A DNA stretch of 64,000 nt from Paraeggerthella hongkongensis (GCF_003340345.1 NZ_PPTQ01000002.1:124001-188000); one strand, 5' to 3'; counted from the first letter of the stretch, positions 1 through 7,853 are shown. Notes: generated from the sequence alone by a model not told the origin. Numbers and translations: made by a program.

Positions 1-194
1 TAAGAAGTTAGCTTTAGATCGCTATTCTTGAAGCTCCATACTAGAAGGTGCCTCATGGGCAAGAAGGGAGGGGTCGTTCCGAACGCGGCGGTGACGTCGC
101 AGGTGGCAGCGGCGAAAACGTACTGGCGAAGCGGCATGTCGAAGAAGGCCGACTCGGTGTAGTCGTGTATCTCGCGATTGATCTTGATCTTCAT
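1..194 (-). pseudogene. PrgI-family conjugation protein, N-terminal part, cut by the window edge
   Basis: The minus-strand frame starts at the ATG at 194-192 and stays open to base 3. The translation begins MKIKINREIHDYTESAFFDM and continues PLRQYVFA. This matches the opening of PrgI-family proteins of conjugative elements (pattern 'KINREIRDYTE..FF...LRQ'), which are small membrane proteins of the type IV secretion machinery of Gram-positive elements. After about residue 30 the sequence no longer looks like a membrane segment, so the gene may be degraded, or it may simply continue outside the window. Its closeness to a truncated ParA and to guaA suggests the remains of an integrative element. 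The family call rests on about 30 residues; whether the gene is broken cannot be decided here. Confidence 0.5.
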
Positions 195-282
195 ACATGC
201 GAAGCCTCCCGTCCGGTTGCGGGTTCAAAAGACGCGAATCGCGCTGATCTTGTTAACTGTAGTTGCTCTATCGTTCATATTG

Positions 283-314
283 AACCAAATAGGTTCCATG
301 GGGGCTATTTGGTT
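283..314. repeat. 10-bp perfect inverted repeat in the mobile-element remnant
   Basis: AACCAAATAG at 283-292 is followed after 12 bases by its exact reverse complement CTATTTGGTT at 305-314. It lies between the PrgI-like fragment and the truncated parA and abuts the first GTCTCAA repeat. It could be a transcription terminator, a recombinase site or a transposon end; nothing here distinguishes these. Confidence 0.5.
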
Positions 315-400
315 GTCTCAAAATGGTCTCAAGAGCCGTTATCCTCACTACTCACACGGAATGGTATTCGGTCTCAAACGCACTTTCAGATGGTCTCAAA
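313..400. repeat. Four direct copies of GTCTCAA with about 11-bp phasing
   Basis: GTCTCAA occurs at 315-321, 326-332, 371-377 and 393-399, three of them as GGTCTCAA. The start-to-start distances are 11, 45 and 22 bases, close to whole helical turns, so the copies face the same side of the DNA. Arrays like this are typical of protein-binding ends of transposons or of partition/replication sites. The array sits exactly where the ParA reading frame loses its family sequence, which fits the end of an inserted or partly deleted element. No transposase gene is present. Confidence 0.55.
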
Positions 401-965
401 TACCGCTTCTAGCTGGCACTTCAGTCATTATCTGTCTTTGGACGCGGGATACCGTCTTGATGAGCTGAGCCATGCCATTGGCGGGAAGGTACTGTGCCTG
501 CACGGGAATGATCACGCTGTCGGCCGCGGCGAGGGCGTTGATCGTGAGCATTCCGAGGGGCGAGTTGCAGTCGACGATCACGCTATCGTAGGCATCTTTC
601 ACCTTGGCTAGCCACAACTTCATAACGTGCTCCCGGCTCATGGCGTTCACCAGCCCTAATTCCATTCCCGACAATTCGATGTTTGCGGGCATGACGTCGA
701 AGCCTTCTTCATGGCGCAAGACTCCGCTGGTGGGAGGGTACGGCTCGTCCTCGACTATTTTCGCCATGTGCGTGCCCAACGTGACGTTCAGCTCGTCTGG
801 TCTTTTCCACCCAAGTGCTGTTGTCAGGTTGCCTTGAGGATCTGCGTCAACGAGCAGCACTTTCTTGCCCATTAAGGTTAATCCAGCACCTAGGTTGATA
901 GCCGTCGTCGTTTTTCCCGTGCCACCCTTTTGGTTTAGGACGGCCACTGTCTTGCCTTGCGGCAT
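396..965 (-). CDS. ParA/Soj-type ATPase, C-terminally truncated
   Basis: A deviant Walker A ATPase of the ParA/MinD superfamily, normally partitioning plasmids or integrative elements with a ParB partner. The P-loop NQKGGTGKTT lies at residues 11-20, the A' motif VDADPQGNLT near 39-48, and the Walker B region YDSVIVDCNSP near 126-136. The protein follows the family to about residue 174 (KTVSRVQRQI) and then ends after an unrelated 15-residue tail, giving 189 aa against roughly 250-270 for full members. The C-terminal helices are therefore missing. The start ATG has AAAGGAG about 11 bases upstream. No ParB gene follows; instead come phased repeats and a PrgI-like fragment. Probably a non-functional leftover of an integrated element, although the frame itself is intact. 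Confidence 0.75.
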   Translation of the reverse strand: MPQGKTVAVLNQKGGTGKTTTAINLGAGLTLMGKKVLLVDADPQGNLTTALGWKRPDELNVTLGTHMAKIVEDEPYPPTSGVLRHEEGFDVMPANIELSGMELGLVNAMSREHVMKLWLAKVKDAYDSVIVDCNSPLGMLTINALAAADSVIIPVQAQYLPANGMAQLIKTVSRVQRQIMTEVPARSGI

Positions 966-1047
966 AGGCGATCGCGCTCCTTTCGAAATTTGGTTTGTCC
1001 TGCCCTGCAGTTGCTATGAGGGCTTTTGCAAGTAGGGGGGGCGGATG

Positions 1048-1078
1048 AAGGGGCCTTGCGAGCGAATGGCCCCTTTAA
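1048..1078 (+). terminator. Hairpin with short T run
   Basis: AAGGGGCC at 1048-1055 pairs with GGCCCCTT at 1068-1075 across a 12-base loop, followed by TT. It could stop transcription leaving the element side or be a leader structure; no clear gene ends just before it. Confidence 0.35.
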
Positions 1079-1337
1079 TGGAGCCGCGTTGCGCTTGCGG
1101 CTATGCTCTTGACTGGCGTGCTGCAGTGACGAGGAAAGGCGTCTTATACCGACGCCCTTGTTGGGCCGATGCTGTACGCGAGGTCGGGTTGGAGTAGATG
1201 GGTGCGCGCATCTGGGCAGCCTGCTGATCGACGCAGGCTGAGTTGAACGTAGGTTTCCAGCAAGATCAATTTGGGTAGACGATCCTGCCAAGTGTTTGCG
1301 GTTTCCGGACTTTCTTGCGGACGACCTCACCCATGAA

Positions 1338-1365
1338 AGATGCCCCGGTTTAACCCGAGGCATCT
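1338..1365 (-). terminator. Likely guaA terminator hairpin
   Basis: On the minus strand AGATGCCTCGG pairs with CCGGGGCATCT (11 bp with one G-T pair) around a 6-base loop, followed by TTTC. It lies about 120 bases beyond the guaA stop codon in the direction of guaA transcription. Confidence 0.5.
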
Positions 1366-1481
1366 GATAATCGAGAGATAGAATTTTCCTTATGACACCA
1401 ATATGGAACCAACGGAGCCGGGGATGGCCTCAAAAAGGCCGATTAACCTGCATAAACTTTCTCTGTGCTATCCGATTTGTA

Positions 1482-2465
1482 CTATTCCCACTCGATCGTC
1501 CCGATCGGCTTCGGGGTCAGGTCGTAGCACACGCGGCAGATGCCGGGGACCTCGGCCAGAATCCGCGTGGTGATCTTCTTGAGCAGCGACCAATCCAGCT
1601 CCGGCACCTCGGCGGTCATGGCATCCACCGTGTTGACCGCGCGGACGATCGCCGGCCACTCGAAGGCGCGCACGCCGTCGCGCACGCCGGTCGCGCGGAA
1701 GTCGGGCACCGTCACGAAGTACTGCCACACCTTGCCCTCTAAGCCGGCCGCCGCGAACTCGTCGCGCAGGATGGCGTCGGCTTCGCGCAGCGCCTCCAGG
1801 CGATCGCGCGTGATGGCGCCCAGGCAGCGCACGCCCAAGCCGGGACCGGGGAACGGCTGGCGCTCAACCATGCCTTCGGGCAGTCCCAGCTCGCGGCCGA
1901 TGACGCGCACTTCGTCCTTGTACAGCAGCTTGACGGGCTCGCACAGCTCGAACTGCAGATCGTCGGGAAGGCCGCCCACGTTGTGGTGCGCCTTCACGCC
2001 GTCGGACTCCAGGATATCAGGGTAGATGGTGCCCTGCGCCAGGAAGCTCACTTCGTCGCCCACCTTGCGTGCCTCTTCCTCGAACACGCGGATGAACTCG
2101 GCGCCGATGATCTTGCGCTTGGCCTCGGGCTCTTCCACGCCGTCGAGAAGCGACAGGAAGCGATCGGTCGCGTCCACGTACACCAGGTTCGCATCCAACT
2201 GATTCTGGAACACGTCGACAACCTGCTCGCTTTCGCCCTTGCGCATGAGGCCGTGGTTCACGTGCACGCAGATGAGCTGCTTGCCGATAGCCTTGATCAA
2301 AAGCGCCGCCACGACCGACGAATCCACGCCGCCGGACAGGGCCAGCAGCACCTTCTGGTCGCCGACCTGCGCCTGAATGGCCTCCACCTGCTCGTCGATG
2401 AACGCCTTTGCCAGTTCGGGCGTGGTGATGCGCTCCATGTCGTCGGGACGCTTGTTGGGATCCAT
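1482..2465 (-). CDS. guaA: GMP synthase, ATP-pyrophosphatase half only
   Basis: Converts XMP to GMP using ATP and ammonia in purine synthesis. The N-type ATP-pyrophosphatase loop SGGVDSS lies at residues 44-50. The C-terminal dimerisation domain runs to the family-typical ending PKPIGTIEWE. At 327 aa it lacks the roughly 190-residue N-terminal glutamine amidotransferase domain of the usual bacterial enzyme of about 510 aa. The start is supported by AAAAAGGAGA just upstream. No amidotransferase gene is nearby, so the enzyme must use a separate subunit encoded elsewhere or free ammonia. The 3' end of guaA is a known integration hotspot for genomic islands, consistent with the element debris immediately downstream. 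A TATAAT on the minus strand at 2529-2534 is a plausible -10. Confidence 0.9.
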   Translation of the reverse strand: MDPNKRPDDMERITTPELAKAFIDEQVEAIQAQVGDQKVLLALSGGVDSSVVAALLIKAIGKQLICVHVNHGLMRKGESEQVVDVFQNQLDANLVYVDATDRFLSLLDGVEEPEAKRKIIGAEFIRVFEEEARKVGDEVSFLAQGTIYPDILESDGVKAHHNVGGLPDDLQFELCEPVKLLYKDEVRVIGRELGLPEGMVERQPFPGPGLGVRCLGAITRDRLEALREADAILRDEFAAAGLEGKVWQYFVTVPDFRATGVRDGVRAFEWPAIVRAVNTVDAMTAEVPELDWSLLKKITTRILAEVPGICRVCYDLTPKPIGTIEWE

Positions 2466-2724
2466 GCGGTCTCCTTTTTCTCGTCGGTAAGCCGGGCGCG
2501 CGGCCGCAGCCTTGGTTTCACTGGTGAGATTATAGCGGACGAACGGACGTCGAGAAACGGCGCATTGGCGGCGACGGCTCGTAACCGCCCTTTCTAAACG
2601 AAATCTTCGCTCTAATTCTCGTTGTGGATAAATTTCGCGCCGTGTTCCCGGTCGCGCGTCCGATGCGTTCGTTCCGCTTGAACCGATCGCGCAAGCGGGG
2701 CAGGGTGCCCGACGCGCGCCGGCT

Positions 2725-3102
2725 TCAACGGCGCGATGCGATGAGTCGATCGATGCGCTGGATAACGGGGTAGCCCACCAGCACTCCGGCAACAGAGCCG
2801 ATGGCGATGGCGAGCCAGGAGTCCGGCGAAAGCGCCAGCAGGTTCAAACCGCATGCCGCAATCGCGCCAACCAGGCATGCCCGCTTGAGCGGCATGTGCT
2901 GCCAGAGAGCATTGACCAAAAGGAAGGCGAGCCCTGCGGAGGCAAGAGACTGGGAAACGGCGCGCACGGGATCTTCGGCGCCGGGCTGAACGAGCGCGGA
3001 GAAGGCGAACCATCCGGCCACGAGCGCCCAGCGCAGAACGACTATGACGCACAGGGCAAGGTTGCGCTTCGCGGGAGGCTCGTTGTCTTCGAGGGCGTTC
3101 AT
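2725..3102 (-). CDS. Small membrane protein of unknown function
   Basis: A 125-aa protein with a short charged N-terminus (MNALEDNEPPAKR) and about four hydrophobic segments: roughly residues 14-35, 48-64, 74-88 and 92-108. It ends in a basic tail IQRIDRLIASRR. I do not recognise a family. It lies between guaA and the VF530 gene on the same strand. Codon use and the clean hydrophobic pattern support a real gene. A function cannot be given. Confidence 0.6.
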   Translation of the reverse strand: MNALEDNEPPAKRNLALCVIVVLRWALVAGWFAFSALVQPGAEDPVRAVSQSLASAGLAFLLVNALWQHMPLKRACLVGAIAACGLNLLALSPDSWLAIAIGSVAGVLVGYPVIQRIDRLIASRR

Positions 3103-3164
3103 GGCTTCATGCTACCTTGGGGAAGGCGGCTTCGTGATCTCGAATGAAAGCCGCATCCGTTTCG

Positions 3165-3440
3165 TTACCGGTAAGGAATAGGACTCTCGTCCTGCTCCTT
3201 CCTCCAGAGCCCCGATTCCTTGTACAGTTCCTCCACCTTGTTGCGCGCCCAAGGCGTCTTGCGCAGGAAGTTGAGCGAGCTTTTAAGGTTCGGGTTGTTG
3301 CTGAAGCAGTTGATGTGGATGCGTCGGGCAAGCTCGTTCCAGCCGTACTCGTCCACCAGCTCCTCGAGCATTGTCTTGAGCGTGATGCCGTGCAGCGGGT
3401 CGTTGGGATGCTCGCGCATCTTCGGGTTGTCGGAGGCCAT
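3165..3440 (-). CDS. VF530-family (DUF2132) DNA-binding protein
   Basis: A 91-aa protein carrying the VF530 domain: [20 protein letters not shown], then [20 protein letters not shown] and [18 protein letters not shown]. The family is small, all-helical and reported to bind DNA; its cellular role is not established. I chose the start MASDNP because AAGGA lies seven bases upstream. A longer in-frame start at 3515 adds 25 residues without family similarity. The C-terminal tail is acidic and basic mixed and lies outside the domain. Confidence 0.82.
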   Translation of the reverse strand: MASDNPKMREHPNDPLHGITLKTMLEELVDEYGWNELARRIHINCFSNNPNLKSSLNFLRKTPWARNKVEELYKESGLWRKEQDESPIPYR

Positions 3441-3545
3441 GGGTCGTCCTTCTCGTATTCGGTTTCGCAAGGTTCCATAGTACAAGAAAGGTCGCCCGCG
3501 CCAAAGCGCGAGCAACCTTTCGAATCAACGCGATAGGGAAAGCTC

Positions 3546-5477
3546 CTAGCGCTTCATGCTTCCCACGTTCATGGCGCGCATGGCGTTCAGGATGGCAAGA
3601 ACCGCCACGCCTACGTCGGCGAATACGGCCAGCCACATGTTGGCGAAGCCTATCGCAGCCAGGATCAGCACAAGGAACTTCACGCCCAGGGCGAACACGA
3701 TGTTCTGCCGCACGATCCTCATGGTCTTGCGCGCAAGGCGTATGGCTTGCGCGATGCTCGACGGCTTGTCGTCCATGAGCACCACGTCCGCGGCTTCGAT
3801 GGCCGCATCCGACCCCATGGCTCCCATGGCGATGCCGATGTCGGCGCGCGTGAGCACTGGCGCGTCGTTGATGCCGTCGCCCACGAACGCCAGCTTGCCC
3901 CGTCCTCGACCGTGCGCGTGCGTGCGGTCGAGCAGCTTCTCCACCTCGGCCACCTTGTCTTGGGGAAGCAGTTGTGCTCGGTACTCGTCGATTCCCAGCT
4001 TGCTGGCCACGGCGGCGGCTACGTCGGCGCGATCGCCCGTGAGCATGACGGTTTCGCGTACGCCCGCCGCGCGCAGATCGGCGACAGCTTGGGGGGCGTC
4101 GGGCTTGACGACGTCGGCTATGACGATGTGGCCGATATAGCTTCCGTCCAGCGACACGTGCAGGATGGTCCCCGTCAAGTCGCATTCGCGGAAGTCTACG
4201 CCGCACGAGTTCATGAGCTTGTCGTTTCCAACGTACACCACGTGCTCGTCGATGGTTGCGCGCACTCCGTGACCGCTTTGCTCTTCCGTATCCGCGATGC
4301 GCTGCCGATCAAGAGTCCCGCTGTATGCCTTCTTGACGGAAAGCGCAATGGGGTGGTCGGAGTACGCTTCGGCATGCGCTGCGATGGACAGCAGGCGGTC
4401 GGGGTCGATGTCGGCTTGCGGGTGCACGGCCACCACGTTGAACGATCCGTCGGTCAGCGTTCCCGTTTTGTCGAACACGACGGTTTCCGCGGATGCGAGC
4501 GCCTCCAGGTAGTTGCTGCCCTTCACCAAGATGCCCAGGCGCGACGCCCCGCCGATGCCGCCGAAAAACGAAAGCGGGACCGATATGACAAGCGCGCACG
4601 GGCATGACACGACTAGGAATACCAGGCCGCGCTGCACCCAGTCCGACCAGCTTGCGCCCGTGAGAAGCGGCGGAGCTACAGCCAGGAGCGCCGCGATGAT
4701 CACCACGGCGGGCGTGTAATAGCGCGCGAATCGGGTGATGAAATTCTCGGTGCGCGCCTTCTTCTCGGCCGCGTTCTCCACCAGTTCCAGAATGCGCGAC
4801 ACGGTGGACTCGCCGAACGGCTTGCTCACGCGCACGACCAGCTTGCCCGATAGGTTGACGCATCCCGAAATGATCTCGTCGCCGCTTTGCACCTCGCGCG
4901 GCACCGATTCTCCGGTAAGCGCCGCGGTGTCAAGCTGGCTTCGGCCGTCGACCACCACGCCGTCGAGCGGCACGCGCTCGCCAGGCTTGATCACGATCTC
5001 GTCGCCGACGTTCACTTCGTAGGGGTCCACCTGCGCAAGCGATCCGTCGCGTTCGACGTTCGCGTAATCGGGGGCGATGTCCATCATGTCGGCGATCGAC
5101 TTGCGGCTCTTTCCTACCGCGTAGCTTTGGAACAGCTCTCCTACCTGGTAGAACAGCATAACGGCGGCGCCTTCGGCCATGTGCGGGTCGCTGTCAGGAA
5201 ACAGCACGAGCGCGAACGCGCCAATGGTCGCCACCGTCATGAGGAAGTTCTCGTCGAACACCTGCCCGCGCCCGATGTTCCTGGCTGCGCGCAGCAGCAC
5301 GTCGTAGCCGGCGATAAGGTAGGGGACGAGGAACAAGATGAACTCGATCCAAAGGGCGTTCGTTTCGCTGCCGAGCCAGGTGGCTAGCGGAAGCGTTTCG
5401 ATGGCAGCGTAGACGAGGACGAACAGCACGATGGCTGCAACGATTCGGTTCCTTGTCCGTCTCTGCTTTTTGTTCAT
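3546..5477 (-). CDS. Zn/Cd/Pb-type heavy-metal P1B ATPase
   Basis: Membrane pump exporting divalent soft metals at the cost of ATP. The membrane metal site SCPCALVISVP lies near residue 290, the phosphorylation motif DKTGT near 334, and GDGINDAP near 530. CPC followed by ALVIS is typical of ZntA/CadA rather than of copper pumps (ALGLA). At 643 aa it lacks an N-terminal HMA domain and begins directly with a basic stretch MNKKQRRTRNR and the first membrane helix. The HMA domain is instead supplied by the separate small gene just upstream. GAAGGA precedes the ATG. Third gene of the arsR-HMA-ATPase unit and probably repressed by that ArsR protein. Confidence 0.9.
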   Translation of the reverse strand: MNKKQRRTRNRIVAAIVLFVLVYAAIETLPLATWLGSETNALWIEFILFLVPYLIAGYDVLLRAARNIGRGQVFDENFLMTVATIGAFALVLFPDSDPHMAEGAAVMLFYQVGELFQSYAVGKSRKSIADMMDIAPDYANVERDGSLAQVDPYEVNVGDEIVIKPGERVPLDGVVVDGRSQLDTAALTGESVPREVQSGDEIISGCVNLSGKLVVRVSKPFGESTVSRILELVENAAEKKARTENFITRFARYYTPAVVIIAALLAVAPPLLTGASWSDWVQRGLVFLVVSCPCALVISVPLSFFGGIGGASRLGILVKGSNYLEALASAETVVFDKTGTLTDGSFNVVAVHPQADIDPDRLLSIAAHAEAYSDHPIALSVKKAYSGTLDRQRIADTEEQSGHGVRATIDEHVVYVGNDKLMNSCGVDFRECDLTGTILHVSLDGSYIGHIVIADVVKPDAPQAVADLRAAGVRETVMLTGDRADVAAAVASKLGIDEYRAQLLPQDKVAEVEKLLDRTHAHGRGRGKLAFVGDGINDAPVLTRADIGIAMGAMGSDAAIEAADVVLMDDKPSSIAQAIRLARKTMRIVRQNIVFALGVKFLVLILAAIGFANMWLAVFADVGVAVLAILNAMRAMNVGSMKR

Positions 5478-5558
5478 AGGGTCCTTCTTTTCGCGTTTCG
5501 GGGCGCACGATGCCCGGCGTCGATCGGCGCCGTGGTGCCCCTGGGTTGTCTGGAGGGG

Positions 5559-5777
5559 CTAGCGCACGATCACGCAGTCAGGTTCGTACTTGCTGCAGAT
5601 GCGCTGGGCTTCGGCAAGGACGGCATCGAAGCGACCTTCGTCTGCTTCGATCACCAGCTTGGAGGTCATGAAGCTGATCGTGGCGCTTTGCACGCCGTCG
5701 ATTTCCTTGATTCCGTTTTCCATTTTAGCGGCGCAGTTCGCGCATTCGAGGTCTTGGAGTTTGAACGCTTTGCGCAT
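5559..5777 (-). CDS. Stand-alone HMA-domain metal-binding protein
   Basis: A 72-aa ferredoxin-fold HMA protein, MRKAFKLQDLECANCAAKME, with the metal-binding pair CANC at residues 13-16. It lies 29 bases after the ArsR stop and 81 bases before the ATPase start, all on the minus strand. The neighbouring ATPase has no HMA domain of its own, so this is probably its detached metal-delivery domain. AAAGGAC lies upstream of the start. The C-terminus (KYEPDCVIVR) has one further cysteine. Confidence 0.85.
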   Translation of the reverse strand: MRKAFKLQDLECANCAAKMENGIKEIDGVQSATISFMTSKLVIEADEGRFDAVLAEAQRICSKYEPDCVIVR

Positions 5778-5806
5778 GTCGCTGTCCTTTCGTTCTTGGT
5801 TCGGCT

Positions 5807-6187
5807 TTATTCGCAGATATGGGTCATGCCTTGGGCGAGCATCGTGTGTACGTGATCGTCCGAGAGCGAGTAGATGACGTTCTTGCCGTCGCGCTGGAAT
5901 TTCACCAGCCGCGCCTGCTTGAGCGTGCGCAGCTGATGCGACACCGCGCTGTGCGTGGCGCCGATCGCGTCGGCGATGTCCGCCACGCACAGTTCCTGGC
6001 CCATGAGGGCGTACAGGATCTTGATGCGGGTGGTGTCGCCGAATACCTTGAACAGGTCGGCCAGGTCGTAGAGCAGTTCCTCGTCGGGCATGCAGTCAAG
6101 CGTGGCGTCGATTGCATGTTCGGCATTGCCGCAGGCGCAGCCTCCGTCGTGGGAGCTGGCAAGATGCGGAGCTTCTTCCGTGGACAT
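5807..6187 (-). CDS. ArsR/SmtB-family metal-sensing repressor (CadC/ZiaR-like)
   Basis: A 126-aa winged-helix repressor. It has the winged-helix core TRIKILYALMGQELCVADIA and ATHSAVSHQLRTLKQARLVK, with ELCVAD at the alpha-3 metal site. The C-terminal helix SDDHVHTMLAQGMTHICE has the Asp/His pattern of the alpha-5 zinc site. An N-terminal GGCACGNAEH could be a further metal-binding arm, as in CadC. Metal binding would release it from DNA and switch on the metal pump. A perfect TGAACA-N2-TGTTCA operator lies upstream at 6205-6218. First gene of the minus-strand metal-export operon. Confidence 0.9.
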   Translation of the reverse strand: MSTEEAPHLASSHDGGCACGNAEHAIDATLDCMPDEELLYDLADLFKVFGDTTRIKILYALMGQELCVADIADAIGATHSAVSHQLRTLKQARLVKFQRDGKNVIYSLSDDHVHTMLAQGMTHICE

Positions 6188-6204
6188 GGTAACCTCTTTT
6201 CATG

Positions 6205-6218
6205 TGAACAACTGTTCA
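6205..6218. promoter_or_regulatory. ArsR/SmtB-type operator
   Basis: TGAACA at 6205-6210, a two-base spacer, then TGTTCA at 6213-6218: a perfect dyad. It matches the core of the ArsR/SmtB operator consensus and lies 18 bases upstream of the arsR-like start codon. It is the likely autoregulatory site of the metal-export operon. Confidence 0.8.
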
Positions 6219-6266
6219 TAAGTATACGGACGCATACGAGGCTGTCAAGCGTTCGTGAAGCAATCT

Positions 6267-6282
6267 GCAAAACTCGTCCGTT
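6267..6282 (+). repeat. Single copy of an arm of the 46-kb inverted-repeat element
   Basis: GCAAAACTCGTCCGTT is identical to the first 16 bases of the right arm of the inverted repeat at 46196-46217, and then diverges. A chance 16-base match in 64 kb is unlikely. It lies in the spacer between the arsR operator and the flavoprotein gene. Confidence 0.6.
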
Positions 6283-6375
6283 CTTTTCCGGTAACGGCAG
6301 TGGCGAGCGGGCTGCAAGCGCCTCGCAAGATGCGGTATCATGGCGGCGACCGCGGACAAGAGAGAAGGAGCTCGC

Positions 6376-6885
6376 ATGGCATTCGAAGAGATCGACGTCG
6401 CTCAGCTGCAGATGAACCCGTTCACCATGATCGGCGACCAATGGATGCTCGTGACCGCAGGCGACGAGCGCGGGTGCAACACGATGACTGCAAGTTGGGG
6501 CGGTTTCGGCGTGCTGTGGGGGATGAACGCGGTGACCGTCTACCTGCGTCCTCAGCGCTACACCAAAGAGTTCGTCGATGCCAACGACCGCTTCACGCTG
6601 TCGTTTCTGGGCGAGGAGCATCGCAAGGCGCTTGCGTACTGCGGCAAGGTGTCGGGACGCGATCAAGCCGACAAGCTTGCACGCGCCGGGTTGTCGCCCT
6701 ACTACATAGATGGCACGACGGGCATTCAAGAGGCTGATCTGGTGCTCGTGTGCCGCAAGCTCTACGCTGCGGACATGCCGCCCGAGAACTTCATCGCGAA
6801 GGAGAACGATGAGCGTTGGTATTCCCAGCACGACTACCATTGCATGTACGTCGCGCAGGTCGAGCGCGCCCTTGCCAAGCGTTGA
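6376..6885 (+). CDS. Flavin reductase-like (FMN-binding split-barrel) protein
   Basis: A 169-aa protein of the flavin-reductase-like split-barrel family. Characteristic stretches are NPFTMIGDQWMLVTAGD, NTMTASWGGFGVLWGMN, and then VYLRPQRYTKEFVDANDRFT and LSFLGEEHRKALAYCGKVSG. Family members bind FMN and act as NAD(P)H:flavin reductases or as small electron carriers; the substrate is not evident. The start MAFEEI has GAAGGAG seven bases upstream. It stands alone between divergently transcribed arsR and the ferredoxin-type gene. Confidence 0.85.
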   Translation: MAFEEIDVAQLQMNPFTMIGDQWMLVTAGDERGCNTMTASWGGFGVLWGMNAVTVYLRPQRYTKEFVDANDRFTLSFLGEEHRKALAYCGKVSGRDQADKLARAGLSPYYIDGTTGIQEADLVLVCRKLYAADMPPENFIAKENDERWYSQHDYHCMYVAQVERALAKR

Positions 6886-7051
6886 CGCCGCTGCGCTCCT
6901 CTGACGTCCGTTGCGCTGCCGTGAACGTGTGCAGAACGTGAATGAGGCGGCTCAGTGCGCTTTTTGTTGTGAATACAACGGAATAGAGCATAGCGTCCTG
7001 GTACGATCGGCGAACGCTAGACGGATTGTGCATGAGGAGAAAGATGCTGCC

Positions 7052-7786
7052 ATGATAAGACGAGTTATCCATATAGACGAAGCGGCCTGCAATGGCTGCG
7101 GAATATGCGTGAGCGCTTGCCACGAGGGCGCCATCGGCCTTGTGGACGGGAAGGCCCGCCTGTTGCGCGACGATTACTGCGACGGTCTGGGCGACTGTCT
7201 GCCGGCGTGCCCTACGGGCGCCATCACGTTCGTCGAGCGCGAGGCGGCCCCGTACGATGAAGCGGCCGTCAAAGCGCGGATGTCCGCCGCATCCGCAGGC
7301 GGCCGGTCGGGCGGATGCCCGGGGTCGCTCTCTCGGTTCTTCGCAGCCGAGGAGCCTGCTCCGGTTCGGCCTGCGTCGCAGCAGCCCGACGTCGCGCTTG
7401 AGGCCGATGCGTCCTCGACGCCCCCTTCGCAGCTGGCTCAATGGCCGGTCGAGATCAAGCTCGTGCCGGTTCGCGCGCCCTATTTCGAGGGGGCTCACGT
7501 GCTGGTGGCAGCGGATTGCACGGCCTTTGCCTACGCTGATTTCCATCGAAGGTTCATGCGCGGCCGTACCACGGTTATCGGGTGTCCGAAGCTCGATGCC
7601 GTGGATTACACCGAGAAGCTGGCTGCCATATTCGCTGGCAACGACATCGCGTCGGTGACCGTCGCGCGCATGGAGGTGCCGTGCTGCGGCGGAATCGAGC
7701 ATGCGGCGCGCGCGGCGCTGGAGCTCAGCGGCAAGGACGTGCCGTTCGAAGTCGTAACCGTGTCGGTGCGCGGAGAGCTGCTGTAG
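7052..7786 (+). CDS. Two-[4Fe-4S] ferredoxin-domain protein with cysteine-bearing C-terminal domain
   Basis: A 244-aa protein. The N-terminal half has CNGCGICVSACHEGAI (residues 12-27) and CDGLGDCLPACPTGAI (near 46-61), two clusters of a bacterial ferredoxin fold. A Pro/Ala-rich linker of about 60 residues follows, with GGCPGS. A C-terminal domain then carries ADCTAFAY, GCPKLDAVDY and VPCCGGIEHAA, cysteines positioned for a further metal or thiol site. This architecture is known in strict anaerobes without an assigned reaction. GAGGAGA lies 11 bases before the ATG. A weak TTGT-GAAT-ACAA dyad at about 6968-6979 might be a regulator site. Probably a redox protein; the partner is unknown. Confidence 0.8.
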   Translation: MIRRVIHIDEAACNGCGICVSACHEGAIGLVDGKARLLRDDYCDGLGDCLPACPTGAITFVEREAAPYDEAAVKARMSAASAGGRSGGCPGSLSRFFAAEEPAPVRPASQQPDVALEADASSTPPSQLAQWPVEIKLVPVRAPYFEGAHVLVAADCTAFAYADFHRRFMRGRTTVIGCPKLDAVDYTEKLAAIFAGNDIASVTVARMEVPCCGGIEHAARAALELSGKDVPFEVVTVSVRGELL

Positions 7787-7853
7787 CGATCGACGTTCTT
7801 GCCGCGCGCGGCGCAGGTTCGTGCTATCGTTCGTCTGCGACGAAAGGTGAAGC

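Larger units (their letters stand above)
966..1481. other. 516-base gene-free stretch between parA and guaA
   Basis: I see no convincing gene here; the open frames have no family resemblance and no ribosome binding sites. It holds a hairpin at 1048-1075, a smaller GGCGTC/GACGCC hairpin near 1138-1160, and the guaA terminator candidate at 1338-1365. It would be the junction between the element remnant and the chromosomal guaA, but I could not find a direct repeat marking an attachment site. Confidence 0.5.

Noticed and set aside
935-1363. A 142-codon minus-strand frame upstream of parA
   Set aside because: It overlaps the parA start, contains hairpin sequence and is Arg/Ser/Pro-rich without any family pattern.
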